Below are positions 33,454 to 43,146 of a stretch of DNA of 64,000 nucleotides, piece by piece; position 1 is the stretch's first letter; each line of letters starts with the position of its first letter. This DNA comes from Sporocytophaga myxococcoides (GTDB lineage: Bacteria > Bacteroidota > Bacteroidia > Cytophagales > Cytophagaceae). Where the stretch lies: NCBI RefSeq assembly GCF_000775915.1, contig NZ_BBLT01000005.1, positions 124,001 through 188,000 of the forward strand, read 5' to 3'. The translations under genes and the position numbers were made by a program. Under the pieces are notes generated by a model. The model did not search any database. It was not told where the DNA came from and saw only the letters and a list, made by a program, of their open reading frames with translations.

Positions 33454-36400
33454 TTATTTTATGAACTTAATTACAGCAGGTCTGCCTTTATCAATAATCT
33501 GAATTAAGTACATTCCATCAGAATAGTTGTTCATATCTATCCATTGATTCTGGATTTCATTGGTTCCTGAAATTATTTTCTTACCATTTACATTGAAGAT
33601 GTCAAATTTCTCAATGTAATCAGATTGGCTTAATAATCTTATTCCGGAACCGTCTCTGGCCAGTTTGAAATTTAAAATGTTTTGAGATAATGATTCCGAA
33701 TTAGAAGTAACAGCTGGCATGTCTGTATATAAATATTTTTTTTCTATTCCAGTTTTGCTTATCAATGAAGATGCCCACTGTAATTTAATATTAGCATTGC
33801 CTCCGTTTTCATAATATCTAAACTCAAAAGGATAAAAAGTTCTTCCCTTAAGATGAATAGTTTTCTCTTTGTTTTCAATGATTCCGTCATGCCATTGATT
33901 AATGATCGTATCATTGTCTATTAGCAACATAAATCCATCATCACCATTTACGGTGAATGTATAATTGTCTTCTAAAGGAGGTCTTAAATAACCTTTCCAT
34001 GTGATAGTATAAAGATCATTTCCAAGAAGACTTTCATTAGGTGAACCAGCAGCCCAGTTAAAGTCGATTTCGGTGTCTGTTTGAGTGTATTTTGGAGAAA
34101 TACCAGATAACGATGCTACATCTCCCAAGTAGGAAGCAGTAAGTCCATTACCTGTAGTAATATTGGTGTTTGTAAAGAGATTATTTTGAGGTACGATCTG
34201 TTTGGTAATAGAAGGTCCTGACCATAGTAATTCAATAGCCGCAACCCAATCTGTTTCTTCAAAGGTGACTTTTATTTTTTTCTTACCAGCAGTGTTGAAT
34301 GTGATATTACCTGACTTTTCAATAAAATATTCAACCCCTGTGTAATCCCCAGAAGTTTTATTTATAATTTCCTGATTATCTATATAAAGCTTACAATAAT
34401 CGTTGTAGAAGGAATTCAGGTAAAAAGTATAGGTGCCGGCAGCAGGTATATCAATATATCCATCCCAGATGGCTTTAAAATTATTGTCATCTATTGTTCC
34501 CATATCAGGAGAATCATATTGCCAGTTGAAGTTGATTTCAGGATCAACTCGTTTAAGTCTGACACCATCTGCATTTATGTTTACAGAAGCTACATCCGAA
34601 TAAGTTCCAGTCAGACCATCTCCGGTATAAGCCACTTCATCGCAATCGTAAGATGCATATAAGTTCACATCAGTATTTGGAGTGGCAAATGTTATAAGTT
34701 TGGAAGATTCACCATGGGCCCATCCGGTAAAGATACATGTCCTGTTATTAGTTGAAATGACTAAAGGAGCTTCCAGGCTTCTTATAATTCCTTTTACAGA
34801 ATAAATTGTTTCTCCTGCTAAATGATAGGTTCCATCATAATTAATCTTTGCTTCAGGAACATTTGAGTTTACGGTAATGCCTACCAGTTGAGGATGAACG
34901 TCTGTAAACGTTGTAGAAGAAAAGCCTTTTGAGTCGGTAGCTTTTAAATATACTCGAAAGAATACATTAGGAGAGGTTTCTCCATTGTTGGGAACAGTAA
35001 AGCTGATTGGCAGGCTTGTTCCGGTTGTAGGAGCAAGAGCGGGATGAGTATGGGTATCATGATGAAGATCAACCCAAAATGATAGTGAAGCTCCGGAAAG
35101 TACTCCATCTTCAGCATCTGTAGCAGTGCCTGAAATTTTTAATACATCGTTTGCTTTGTATTTGAAGTTAGCTAATGGAGAAGATATCATCGGAACAGGG
35201 CGTGTGTTCTGAATTACTGTTAACGTGGCCTCTGTCGAAGTGATGCTTGAAACGCTGTTTGATACCACACATTCAAATATTGCATTATTATCTGCTATTG
35301 TAACAGATTTAACAAGTAGCGTATCATTTGTAGCTCCTTCCAGAAGCACTCCGTTTTTATACCATTGATAGGTAAGTGGTTGAAGGTTGCTATAAGCAGT
35401 AATGGTAAAAAAAGTATTTTCTCCGACTACAAGAGCGCTGCTTTGAGGATTCTGGTTGATAAATACTTCATTTGAATTGGTGTATTTTATCTTCCATAAT
35501 TTTCCATCATAACTTACTGTGTTAGCGCCTGCAGAACCACCATCAGCACCATTTCTTTCAACATAGTACATATCTCCGTTATCAGCGAAAAGATACCAGA
35601 GCGGGCGGTTAGCGCCTGTTGCGAAGTCTGTCCTTATTTTGGTAACAGGATCCCATGCGTAAATTTTCTCTGTACAGTAATCGCCAAAGAAGATCTGACC
35701 AGTATATTCTGCCGGGAAAGTCTTATTTAAAGGATTGTAAAAGGAACATCCGATAATAGCGCAAGCGCCTCCTTGGTGAGTGTAAAAATATTCTGGTCCC
35801 TGATAATTTGCTATAGAAGTGCTTCCGGAGTTACCTTCTCTATCAGGCCATCCATAAAATTTCCCTGGAAGTATCTTGTTGATTTCTTCTGCAGTACTGC
35901 CTCCTACATCTGTAGTATACAATTGACCAGTGGCATCAAATTCAAATGCAAAAGGATTTCTTAATCCATAAGCATATATAGATTTATTTATACCGGTGAC
36001 TGTTGGATCGTTAAAGAAAGGATTGTCTGTTGGTATGGATCCGTCATCGTTAATCCTTAGTATTTTACCTAATGTGTTTGTTAGCAATTTAGAGTTTGTT
36101 GCAACACCGCCTTCTCCGGTTCCAATGTAAAGCTTTCCATCTGATCCGAATTTAAGACATCCCCCGTTATGGATACCTCCTACAAGAGTGTCAAGTTCTA
36201 TCAGAAGTACTTCACTTCCCGGAAGAGTTGACCGACCATTATTTGTGGCAGTAAAACGCACAACTCTGTTTTTGTTTCTGTTTTTAGGACAATAGTAAGC
36301 ATAATAGTATCCGTTGTTGAAAAAGTCAGGGTGCAAAGCAATACTGATAAGACCTCTTTCATTAAAGTCGTTTACTTCTACATCCAACAGAGGGCTTGGC

Positions 36401-36603
36401 AATAATACATCATTCTGCACGACTCTTACTTTACCATTTTTTTCCGTTATATAAATAGTGTTATTAAGTCCTTTGGTAATCGAAACCGGATTAAGTCCTG
36501 TGGCAATTTCCTGTTCAATAAATCCGGGAGGTAAATCGGAGGAAAATACACTTTTCATGATAACTAACTGAATGAAAAGTGATAAAACTACTGTAATTCT
36601 CAT
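33454..36603 (-). CDS. T9SS-exported sugar dehydrogenase-fold protein with Ig and two PA14 domains
   Basis: 1049 residues. Signal peptide, then a glucose/sorbosone dehydrogenase-type propeller (about 25-370; GLISIALHPDFFNNGYYYAY, NGGCLKFGSDGKLYIGTGEG, YGLRNPFAFEFDATGQLY), an Ig-like domain (about 375-470; PLTYQWYKNGVLLEGATND), a linker domain, two PA14 domains (about 665-805 and 820-955; WDGYIDIPAAGTYTFYL and WKGYLRPPLEDNYTFTVNGD) and a C-terminal T9SS domain ending YLIQIIDKGRPAVIKFIK. PA14 modules often bind carbohydrate. It probably works on polysaccharide at the cell surface; oxidase activity is unproven. Confidence 0.88.
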   Translation of the reverse strand: MRITVVLSLFIQLVIMKSVFSSDLPPGFIEQEIATGLNPVSITKGLNNTIYITEKNGKVRVVQNDVLLPSPLLDVEVNDFNERGLISIALHPDFFNNGYYYAYYCPKNRNKNRVVRFTATNNGRSTLPGSEVLLIELDTLVGGIHNGGCLKFGSDGKLYIGTGEGGVATNSKLLTNTLGKILRINDDGSIPTDNPFFNDPTVTGINKSIYAYGLRNPFAFEFDATGQLYTTDVGGSTAEEINKILPGKFYGWPDREGNSGSTSIANYQGPEYFYTHQGGACAIIGCSFYNPLNKTFPAEYTGQIFFGDYCTEKIYAWDPVTKIRTDFATGANRPLWYLFADNGDMYYVERNGADGGSAGANTVSYDGKLWKIKYTNSNEVFINQNPQSSALVVGENTFFTITAYSNLQPLTYQWYKNGVLLEGATNDTLLVKSVTIADNNAIFECVVSNSVSSITSTEATLTVIQNTRPVPMISSPLANFKYKANDVLKISGTATDAEDGVLSGASLSFWVDLHHDTHTHPALAPTTGTSLPISFTVPNNGETSPNVFFRVYLKATDSKGFSSTTFTDVHPQLVGITVNSNVPEAKINYDGTYHLAGETIYSVKGIIRSLEAPLVISTNNRTCIFTGWAHGESSKLITFATPNTDVNLYASYDCDEVAYTGDGLTGTYSDVASVNINADGVRLKRVDPEINFNWQYDSPDMGTIDDNNFKAIWDGYIDIPAAGTYTFYLNSFYNDYCKLYIDNQEIINKTSGDYTGVEYFIEKSGNITFNTAGKKKIKVTFEETDWVAAIELLWSGPSITKQIVPQNNLFTNTNITTGNGLTASYLGDVASLSGISPKYTQTDTEIDFNWAAGSPNESLLGNDLYTITWKGYLRPPLEDNYTFTVNGDDGFMLLIDNDTIINQWHDGIIENKEKTIHLKGRTFYPFEFRYYENGGNANIKLQWASSLISKTGIEKKYLYTDMPAVTSNSESLSQNILNFKLARDGSGIRLLSQSDYIEKFDIFNVNGKKIISGTNEIQNQWIDMNNYSDGMYLIQIIDKGRPAVIKFIK

Positions 36604-37023
36604 AGGTATTTTAAACTTTATTCTATTGCTTTTAGCAAGAATGCGAAATTAGGAGATAATGCCTTTAAAAATAAATAAGACCGAATTTTTTTGTTAAAAA
36701 GAAATAAAACGTATAACTGTTAATTGAATTAATTCAAAGTAATATTGTAAAAATTATAATGATGGGTTGTTAGAAAAATACAATTAAAATTTTGAATTTA
36801 GACTCTCGTTCAGTGTTTTTTTTGAATCAGGAAAAGTAATTAGAAATTCAAGGCTAAGATCAATTGATGTGCTTATTAAAGGAAGAGATGTACTTTTGCC
36901 TTATTTGTATTAAACTGTTAACATCCAATGCTTTTATAAATACCCCGTGAAATTTATCGGGTAAACCAGACCAACCTGGAGAAATTTAAATTCGGGAATA
37001 AGCTCTTGATCTTTATTTTAACT
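36604..37023. other. Gene-free stretch
   Basis: About 420 bp of AT-rich sequence without a plausible frame; presumably holds the divergent promoters of the T9SS dehydrogenase and the TMEM14-like gene. Confidence 0.4.
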
Positions 37024-37031
37024 TAATTTTG
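37024..37031 (+). promoter_or_regulatory. Bacteroidetes-type -7 box
   Basis: TAATTTTG fits TAnnTTTG, 19 bp before the start codon at 37050. A TTG at 37006 could be the -33 element, although the 15-bp spacer is short. Confidence 0.4.
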
Positions 37032-37049
37032 CATAAAAAAGAATGATAT

Positions 37050-37430
37050 ATGTGTAATCAGGTAGTTGTGAATTTATTAGCAGCATATGGAGTATTCCTT
37101 ATTTTTTGTGGAATTGTTTCGGTTGTTTTTATTGGATTCAAAGCTAAAACTGCTCTTATTTCAGGAGGTACTTCAGGATTAATCTCTATTATGATTTCAG
37201 TATTGATGTTCAATCAGGTTACAGCAGCAAAATATGCTGGAATATTGGTTGTTGCTGCGCTGTTTGTAGTTTTCTCATGGAGAAGTACGAAGACTTTATT
37301 TACACTGATGGAAATGATTTCAACTTCTCATGAAGATCGGAAAGGTAAAGCAATTGCCTTTCTTATAATCAGCCTCATGGCAGTGGTAAGCATTTTTACT
37401 GTAATGATTCAGATCATATTTTGGTGCTGA
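37050..37430 (+). CDS. TMEM14-like small membrane protein
   Basis: 126 residues with four membrane segments and a glycine-rich second segment (ALISGGTSGLISIMISVLMF) as in the TMEM14/UPF0136 family; the third segment is followed by a WRSTKTLFTLME loop. The role of bacterial members is unknown. The next frame starts within its end and is a decayed acyltransferase remnant, so this gene may be the surviving member of a broken neighbourhood. Confidence 0.65.
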   Translation: MCNQVVVNLLAAYGVFLIFCGIVSVVFIGFKAKTALISGGTSGLISIMISVLMFNQVTAAKYAGILVVAALFVVFSWRSTKTLFTLMEMISTSHEDRKGKAIAFLIISLMAVVSIFTVMIQIIFWC

Positions 37431-37847
37431 TTGAGGTACTGCTAGTATTTTGTATAGTATTTTTATTCATTGACTTACACTGGGGAAGTTTAAGAATTGC
37501 ATAAGCATGATGGAGCTTTTTCAGAAATGACAGCAATCGCATTGTATCGTCCGCTTAAAACCAGAATAGGAGAGAAAGCTGCCATGGTTGCAGCTTTTGT
37601 TTTTTCAGGTCTTTTGCATGAATTGGCAATCAGTGTTCCGGTAAAAACTGGATATGGACTACCATTATTGTATTTTTTTATTCAGGGTATCCTTATCATG
37701 ATTGAAAGGAAGTTGGAGTATAATGGGATATTGAAGAATAAGCTGGTAGCCAAATGTTGGGTATTTGCAGGTTTGATATTGCCATTTCCTGTTTTATTTC
37801 ATAAATGGTTTCTTAAAGGCATTATATGGCCTTTAATATCCTGGTAA
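37430..37847 (+). pseudogene. Remnant of a wax-synthase-type membrane O-acyltransferase (MBOAT)
   Basis: The last ~110 codons read FSEMTAIALYRPLKTRIGEK and AAFVFSGLLHELAISVPVKT, the C-terminal signature of wax-synthase-like MBOAT proteins including the catalytic His of GLLHE. The only start is a TTG at 37497, with TAA just before it. The family normally has some 200 more residues upstream, and here that space is filled by the TMEM14-like gene. Upstream bases in another frame (VFLFIDLHWGSLRIA) may be shifted residue of the FW-x-RRW region. I read it as a 5'-truncated, frameshifted gene. Confidence 0.7.
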
Positions 37848-37891
37848 AATTTAAAGTTGAGAATAGTTTTAGTTAAATAGAAAATGTCCTT

Positions 37892-38506
37892 ATGCTGAAA
37901 TCAAAATTTTTATTTATTGCTTTAATCATCCTGTTTACCTTTTGTAGTGAAAATAAAGTAGATCAGTTTAAAACAAAAGAAGATACTCCTAAAGCGCTAA
38001 AAAAATCAGGTGAATTGGATGTTAGCAGTTTTTAAATCAAGAGGGAAAACAAATCTTGTCAGTGAGTTATATCAAGAATTACTGGAAAAGGATCCGGAGT
38101 TAAGAAAACTTGAAGAGAATAAGGATGAGTTCAATAAAGGACATCAGAATTATTTAAATGCTTTTGAGGGATATGATGGAAAATCCAGGGAATATTATAG
38201 AGATGTTAATTCATTTGTCAAAGCAATTAAAGATAGCATTCTAAGTAATAAAATTGAGCTATTACTCCTTCATATGAAGAAAAATATAAGCATTTCATAT
38301 CCAAACATAGAAGTTTGCAGAATGAACTCTCAAAGCATTCATCGACAATTGAAGATCGTCTTGTTGTATTAAAAATACTTCTGACTCTTGAACAGATAGA
38401 AATATACCAGAAAGACAATCTTCCTGATACTAAAGAAGCCTCAATATTGATTAAAAAGGGAAAAATGGTTTCTTCAAAGGCTGATAGTCTCACTCCTAAA
38501 TACTAA
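37892..38506 (+). pseudogene. Lipoprotein gene broken by two frameshifts
   Basis: Frame 1 from the ATG at 37892 encodes a lipoprotein signal (ALIILFTFCSENK) and continues to a TAA at 38035. Removing one T from the T5 run just before that stop continues in the next frame (SSFKSRGKTNLVSELYQELL) to about 38260, where restoring one missing base continues as TPSYEEKYKHFISKHRSLQN and ends at 38506 (ADSLTPKY). The joined product is about 204 residues, charged and helical, with no family recognised. Either a recent pseudogene or sequence errors. Confidence 0.75.
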
Positions 38507-38511
38507 AAGCA

Positions 38512-38766
38512 ATGGTATTTCACATAATAGCCACTATTTGTATTTTATCAGTTATTTCTTTCTTCTGTTCTTTTGTTACTTCCTTATACATTCTTAATTC
38601 CAAGAATGTAAATGCGTGTTCAAAGGGTATGAACCTTCTCCTGGCCTGGGTGCTGCCATTTTATTGGTCTTACAGATTTTTTAAGGATCTACTGGCAAAA
38701 AGAAAATATAAACGAGGAGATATTCCATTTAGCGAGATTATTAATATTTTTGGGTTATGGGATTGA
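38512..38766 (+). CDS. Small membrane protein, unknown
   Basis: 84 residues with one strong N-terminal membrane segment (HIIATICILSVISFFCSFVT) and a second (NLLLAWVLPFYWSYRFF), ending in a charged tail. It begins 5 bp after the broken lipoprotein frame, so it was probably co-transcribed with it. No family recognised. Confidence 0.5.
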   Translation: MVFHIIATICILSVISFFCSFVTSLYILNSKNVNACSKGMNLLLAWVLPFYWSYRFFKDLLAKRKYKRGDIPFSEIINIFGLWD

Positions 38767-38923
38767 TATATCTCAAGTATTTCCCATCAGTTGAAATCAT
38801 TAGTTTTTCTTTTAGTTATGTTGACTAGAAGATATTGGTATTTACCAAACTGAAAAGGCTATCCGGTTATCCGAAAAGCATTTTTTAAATCAATATTAAG
38901 TCGGTTTTTAGTATATTTTGAAA

Positions 38924-40057
38924 ATGGATCCAGTAAGAATAAAGGAGGTTTGTTATGTGTTTCTGAAGCTTGGTATTATAGGGTTTGGAGGGCCGGCTGC
39001 ACATATTGCCATGATGGAAGAAGAAATAGTCAACAAAAGGAAATGGATAAGCAGAGAACATTTTCTTGATCTTATAGGAGCTACCAATCTGATTCCCGGT
39101 CCGAATTCAACTGAAATGAGCATGCATTGCGGTCATGAGCGAGCAGGATTTCCGGGATTGTTCTTCGGGGGGATTTGTTTTATTTTTCCTGCCGCACTTA
39201 TCATGGGAATATTAGCATGGCTTTATGCAAGTTATGGAAGTATACCAGAGGTTAAACCTTTTTTGTATGGTATTAAACCGGCTATTATTGCAATTATCAT
39301 TAACGCAATTTATAAACTTGGAAAAACTGCTTTAAAAAATTGGCAACTTGGTCTCATTGGCACAGGCGTAGTGATAGCCTCTCTTGCTGGTATTAACGAG
39401 ATATATGCATTGTTATGTGCAGGACTTATTGCAATTATCTGGTTCTCCGGAAAGGATTGGTTAAGACCTAGTAGTCTGTCATCTTTTAGTCCATTTATAT
39501 TTTCTTTAATTCCTTTTTCAAAATCCATTACCTTGGGTGAATTATTCTGGATATTTATAAAAATTGGAGCTACCTTGTTTGGAAGTGGTTATGTATTGGT
39601 AGCTTATCTGCAGGCAGAATTTGTAGATAAGACAGGATGGCTTACTCAGGGACAATTACTGGATGCAGTGGCTCTTGGACAGTTTACGCCAGGACCTTTG
39701 TTCACTACTGCTACATTTATCGGATATCAGATGGCTAGTTTACCTGGAGCTGTAATTGCTACAATCGGAATTTTTCTTCCTTCCTTTTTATTTGTCCTTG
39801 TGTTGAATCCTTTTGTTCCTAAATTGAGAAAATCCAGGGTAATGAGTTATTTTCTGGATGGCGTAAATATTGGAGCTATTGGGGTGATGCTGGCTGTCAC
39901 CTTCGAACTTTGCAGTAGTGTTTTAACTGATCTTAGCGCCTGGTTCATAGCTATTGCATCTCTTATTACAGTATTTGGATTCAGGAAACTCAATTCCACC
40001 TGGATCATTGCAGGAGGTGCTATTGCGGGTTATCTTTTTCATGTAATGAATTTGTAA
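38924..40057 (+). CDS. chrA: Chromate transporter (ChrA)
   Basis: 377 residues from the ATG at 38924 (a TTG two codons earlier is possible). Two homologous halves of the CHR domain: FLKLGIIGFGGPAAHIAMME with NLIPGPNSTEMSMHCGH, and FIKIGATLFGSGYVLVAYLQ with ALGQFTPGPLFTTATFIGY. This is the bidomain ChrA layout, which exports chromate (or sulfate-like anions) across the inner membrane. Stands alone; no chrB-like regulator is adjacent. Confidence 0.92.
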   Translation: MDPVRIKEVCYVFLKLGIIGFGGPAAHIAMMEEEIVNKRKWISREHFLDLIGATNLIPGPNSTEMSMHCGHERAGFPGLFFGGICFIFPAALIMGILAWLYASYGSIPEVKPFLYGIKPAIIAIIINAIYKLGKTALKNWQLGLIGTGVVIASLAGINEIYALLCAGLIAIIWFSGKDWLRPSSLSSFSPFIFSLIPFSKSITLGELFWIFIKIGATLFGSGYVLVAYLQAEFVDKTGWLTQGQLLDAVALGQFTPGPLFTTATFIGYQMASLPGAVIATIGIFLPSFLFVLVLNPFVPKLRKSRVMSYFLDGVNIGAIGVMLAVTFELCSSVLTDLSAWFIAIASLITVFGFRKLNSTWIIAGGAIAGYLFHVMNL

Positions 40058-40299
40058 GAGGTTTCTGAAAATTTTTAAGATGTAGATTTTTTATATCCCG
40101 AATTAATTTATCCCACCAATATTACAATTAAGCTTTGATTATTGCTATGGAATAGGCATAAATGCTTGAAGAATAATTGATTATTTTAAATTTTGTGTTA
40201 AAAAATTTGAAGATATCGATGAGTAATTTTAGATTTGTCGATACAGGTTTTCAATAAGTTAATAAAATATTATTCTTAAGCATAATCAGGATAAATATT

Positions 40300-40872
40300 A
40301 TGATAACAGCTAAGATTGAAGATAAGTCTCTTGTGGTGGATATATTGACCTCTTCATTTGATCAGAATAAAAGTGTCAATTATGTTGTAAAGCAGGATGG
40401 GAAGAGAAAAGAAAGAATTCGAAAGCTGATGGAATATTGTTTTGATAGTTGTTATCAGAATGGGAGAGTATACCTTTCAGGAGATCGCAATGCATGTGCC
40501 CTCATATTATTCCCCGAACAAGAGAAGGTTTCATTTAAGTCTGTTATGAATGATCTAAGACTGGCATTCTCTTGCATAGGTCCGGAAAGGCTTCCAAAAG
40601 TTCTGGCCAGAGAATCGAAAGTTAAAAGTAATTATCCCAAGCAGTCTATCTACTATTTAAGGTTTATTGGTGTACATCCGGATTTTCAGAGAAATGGAAT
40701 CGGTAGTTCATTGATTACTGAAATTATAAATGAAGCTAGGGGGATGAGGAAACCAATCTATTTGGAGACTTCAATGATGGAAAATATAAAGTTTTATAAA
40801 AAACTGGGATTTGAGCTGTTTAATGAATTACACTTACCTCACCAATTATATTTATTCAGGATAAATAATTAA
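40300..40872 (+). CDS. GNAT N-acetyltransferase
   Basis: 190 residues. The acetyl-CoA-binding motif A is clear (RFIGVHPDFQRNGIGSSLIT, Q-R-N-G-I-G) and the C-terminal NIKFYKKLGFELFNELHLPH is the motif B region. Substrate unknown. It ends 17 bp before the hybrid kinase, so the two may be co-transcribed. Confidence 0.85.
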   Translation: MITAKIEDKSLVVDILTSSFDQNKSVNYVVKQDGKRKERIRKLMEYCFDSCYQNGRVYLSGDRNACALILFPEQEKVSFKSVMNDLRLAFSCIGPERLPKVLARESKVKSNYPKQSIYYLRFIGVHPDFQRNGIGSSLITEIINEARGMRKPIYLETSMMENIKFYKKLGFELFNELHLPHQLYLFRINN

Positions 40873-40889
40873 TATCTAATCTAACAGGA

Positions 40890-43133
40890 ATGCTGGTATT
40901 TGGAACGCAAATTCATATAATAACTTTTTTAATTTCTTTATTTGAACTGGTTTTCTTTTTCTATCAGATAATATATTTTCTGTCAAGACCATCGGATAAA
41001 AGCAGGCTATATTATCTGATCCTTCTTTTTCTTTTAATTCAATATAATATAGTCGGAGCATTGTTTCCGGATAATAAGATAGATATTCCGATTTCAATGC
41101 AGAATATTATTGCATATATAGTTGCATTGTTAATGTCATTATATTTTATTTTTTATATATATAAAGTACTGGAATTAGCCAAAATGAGGTTTTACGCTTT
41201 TCAGGGATCGCTAATCTTTATTGTTTTACCATTTATTTTTTTGTTTCTGCTTCCATATATATATACAGGAGATTTGGAAATGTCAAGGAAACTGGTAGTA
41301 GTAATCCCATTTATATATGTTATTGTTATGTTATTTTCTTTAACAACATCATTTAAAGAAAAATATCAGTCATGTACAGATGAGAGTTGTAAGGAAGAGA
41401 TGATAGGAGTGCTTTTAGGATTTAGTTTTTGGTTAACGCTTCCGGTTATTGCATTTTTTGAAAATGATATTAATTATTTGTTAATACCAATATTGAAATT
41501 TCATAACGGAAGTCAGGTAGTTGAAGTAATATGCACTAATCTGGGGCTTTTTGTTATGACTGTCCTTTTTATCCGGAAATCTATTAAGCAATCAAGAGCA
41601 GAATACTACATGTTGTTGGATTCGCAAAAGATGCTTCAGGAATTAAATTACAACCTAACACTAAAGGTAATAGAAAGAACAAAAGAACTTGAAATTGCCA
41701 ATGAAAAAAGAACAAATACATTTATTAATCTGGCCCATGAATCCAAAACTCCTATTACACTTATAAGAAATTATCTTGAAGAGTATATTAATAAACATGG
41801 GGCAACAGAAGAACTAATAATTATCAGAAGAAGTGTTGAAAAATTAACCAGAGATATAAATAATTTCTTTGATATAGAAAAAATCAAGCGGGGAGATGAA
41901 ATTTATTTTAATGATCAGATTTGCAATTTTAGTGAAATACTAAAGAATAATATAGAGCTTTATAGAGCATATGCCAATAAAAAAGGCATATTACTTACTT
42001 CTTATGTTGACGATAACCTGAGAGTGAAAGCTGATCCGGAAGGGATATACAGAGTCATTAATAATATTGTTGAAAATGCAATAAAGTTTACTTCTTTGAA
42101 TGGAGTAATACAAGTATCTCTCAAACAGAAAGATGAAAGCTTGTTATTTGTTGTAAGAGACAATGGAATAGGTATTCATTCGGAATTACATGAAAAAATA
42201 TTTGAACCATATTTTAAAATTAATTCAAGTCATAAAAATATTCAGGGAATAGGAATCGGTCTTTCAATAGTAAAGAAAATTATCGAAAGTATTGGTGGTG
42301 AAATTAGAGTAGAAAGCGACCCAGGCCTGACTGCTGGGACTAGTATGATCATAGAAATTCCAATCTATCAACATGATTATCCAAGTGAACCATTAAGGCT
42401 AGAATCAAGAGATGTTTATTTTAATGTTGATGAATTAAAATTACCACCTGCCAAGTTTAATGCAGAGAAACGAAGTGTTTTAATTGTTGAAGATAATATT
42501 GCGTTACTTAATTATCTCTCCATGAAACTTGGTGAGAAGTTTAATGTAATAGTTGCGACAAGCGGAAATGAAGCATTTGAAAGGCTTCTGAATATCACTT
42601 ACATTGATATGATTATCTCAGATGTTATGATGAATGATGGAGATGGCTTCGATTTATATAGATCTGTACAGAGAAAGAATAATTTAAATCATATACCTTT
42701 TATTTTTCTAACGGCGAGAGATTCCTATAAGTCAAAGATGGAGGGACTTTATTTAGGGGCTGTTGATTATGTTCAGAAGCCTTTTTTAGTGGAGGAACTG
42801 ATAGCAAAGATTGATGCAATTTTGTTGAATCTTGAAAAGCAAAGAATTGCATTGATAAATAGTGCATATAAAAACCTTCAGAATGGAAGTTGGATGGATG
42901 AAATAAGGGTAGATAATCTAAATAAATTTGAAATTAATTGTAAGAGGTATAACCTTACAACAAGAGAAATAGAAATAATAAACCTGATTGCTAAAGGAGC
43001 TACTTATAAAAGTATAGGAGAACTTTTATATATATCTGATAAAACTGTTGCGAAACATGTTAGAAATATTTTTGAAAAGGTTGATGTAAAGAAGCAAGTA
43101 GAGTTATTAAGTAAACTGGATGTGCCTGCTTAA
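40890..43133 (+). CDS. Hybrid histidine kinase with receiver and LuxR-type output
   Basis: 747 residues: seven hydrophobic segments (about 5-235), HisKA with His283 (FINLAHESKTPITLIRNYL), HATPase (VNNIVENAIKFTS variant NNIVENAIKFTSLNG; RDNGIGIH; GIGIGLSIVKKIIESIGG), receiver with Asp578 (IISDVMMNDGDGFDLY) and a C-terminal LuxR helix-turn-helix (LTTREIEIINLIAKGATYKS; ISDKTVAKHVRNIFEKV). All steps from sensing to DNA binding are in one chain, so a membrane-tethered transcription factor is implied. Downstream, 13 bp away, is an outer-membrane protein gene that may be its target. Confidence 0.92.
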   Translation: MLVFGTQIHIITFLISLFELVFFFYQIIYFLSRPSDKSRLYYLILLFLLIQYNIVGALFPDNKIDIPISMQNIIAYIVALLMSLYFIFYIYKVLELAKMRFYAFQGSLIFIVLPFIFLFLLPYIYTGDLEMSRKLVVVIPFIYVIVMLFSLTTSFKEKYQSCTDESCKEEMIGVLLGFSFWLTLPVIAFFENDINYLLIPILKFHNGSQVVEVICTNLGLFVMTVLFIRKSIKQSRAEYYMLLDSQKMLQELNYNLTLKVIERTKELEIANEKRTNTFINLAHESKTPITLIRNYLEEYINKHGATEELIIIRRSVEKLTRDINNFFDIEKIKRGDEIYFNDQICNFSEILKNNIELYRAYANKKGILLTSYVDDNLRVKADPEGIYRVINNIVENAIKFTSLNGVIQVSLKQKDESLLFVVRDNGIGIHSELHEKIFEPYFKINSSHKNIQGIGIGLSIVKKIIESIGGEIRVESDPGLTAGTSMIIEIPIYQHDYPSEPLRLESRDVYFNVDELKLPPAKFNAEKRSVLIVEDNIALLNYLSMKLGEKFNVIVATSGNEAFERLLNITYIDMIISDVMMNDGDGFDLYRSVQRKNNLNHIPFIFLTARDSYKSKMEGLYLGAVDYVQKPFLVEELIAKIDAILLNLEKQRIALINSAYKNLQNGSWMDEIRVDNLNKFEINCKRYNLTTREIEIINLIAKGATYKSIGELLYISDKTVAKHVRNIFEKVDVKKQVELLSKLDVPA

Positions 43134-43146
43134 ATAAGGGGTGAAA

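Noticed and set aside
37050-37430. Fusion of the TMEM14-like frame with the acyltransferase remnant
   Set aside because: The frames differ and each has its own stop or start; juxtaposition is better explained by truncation of the acyltransferase gene.
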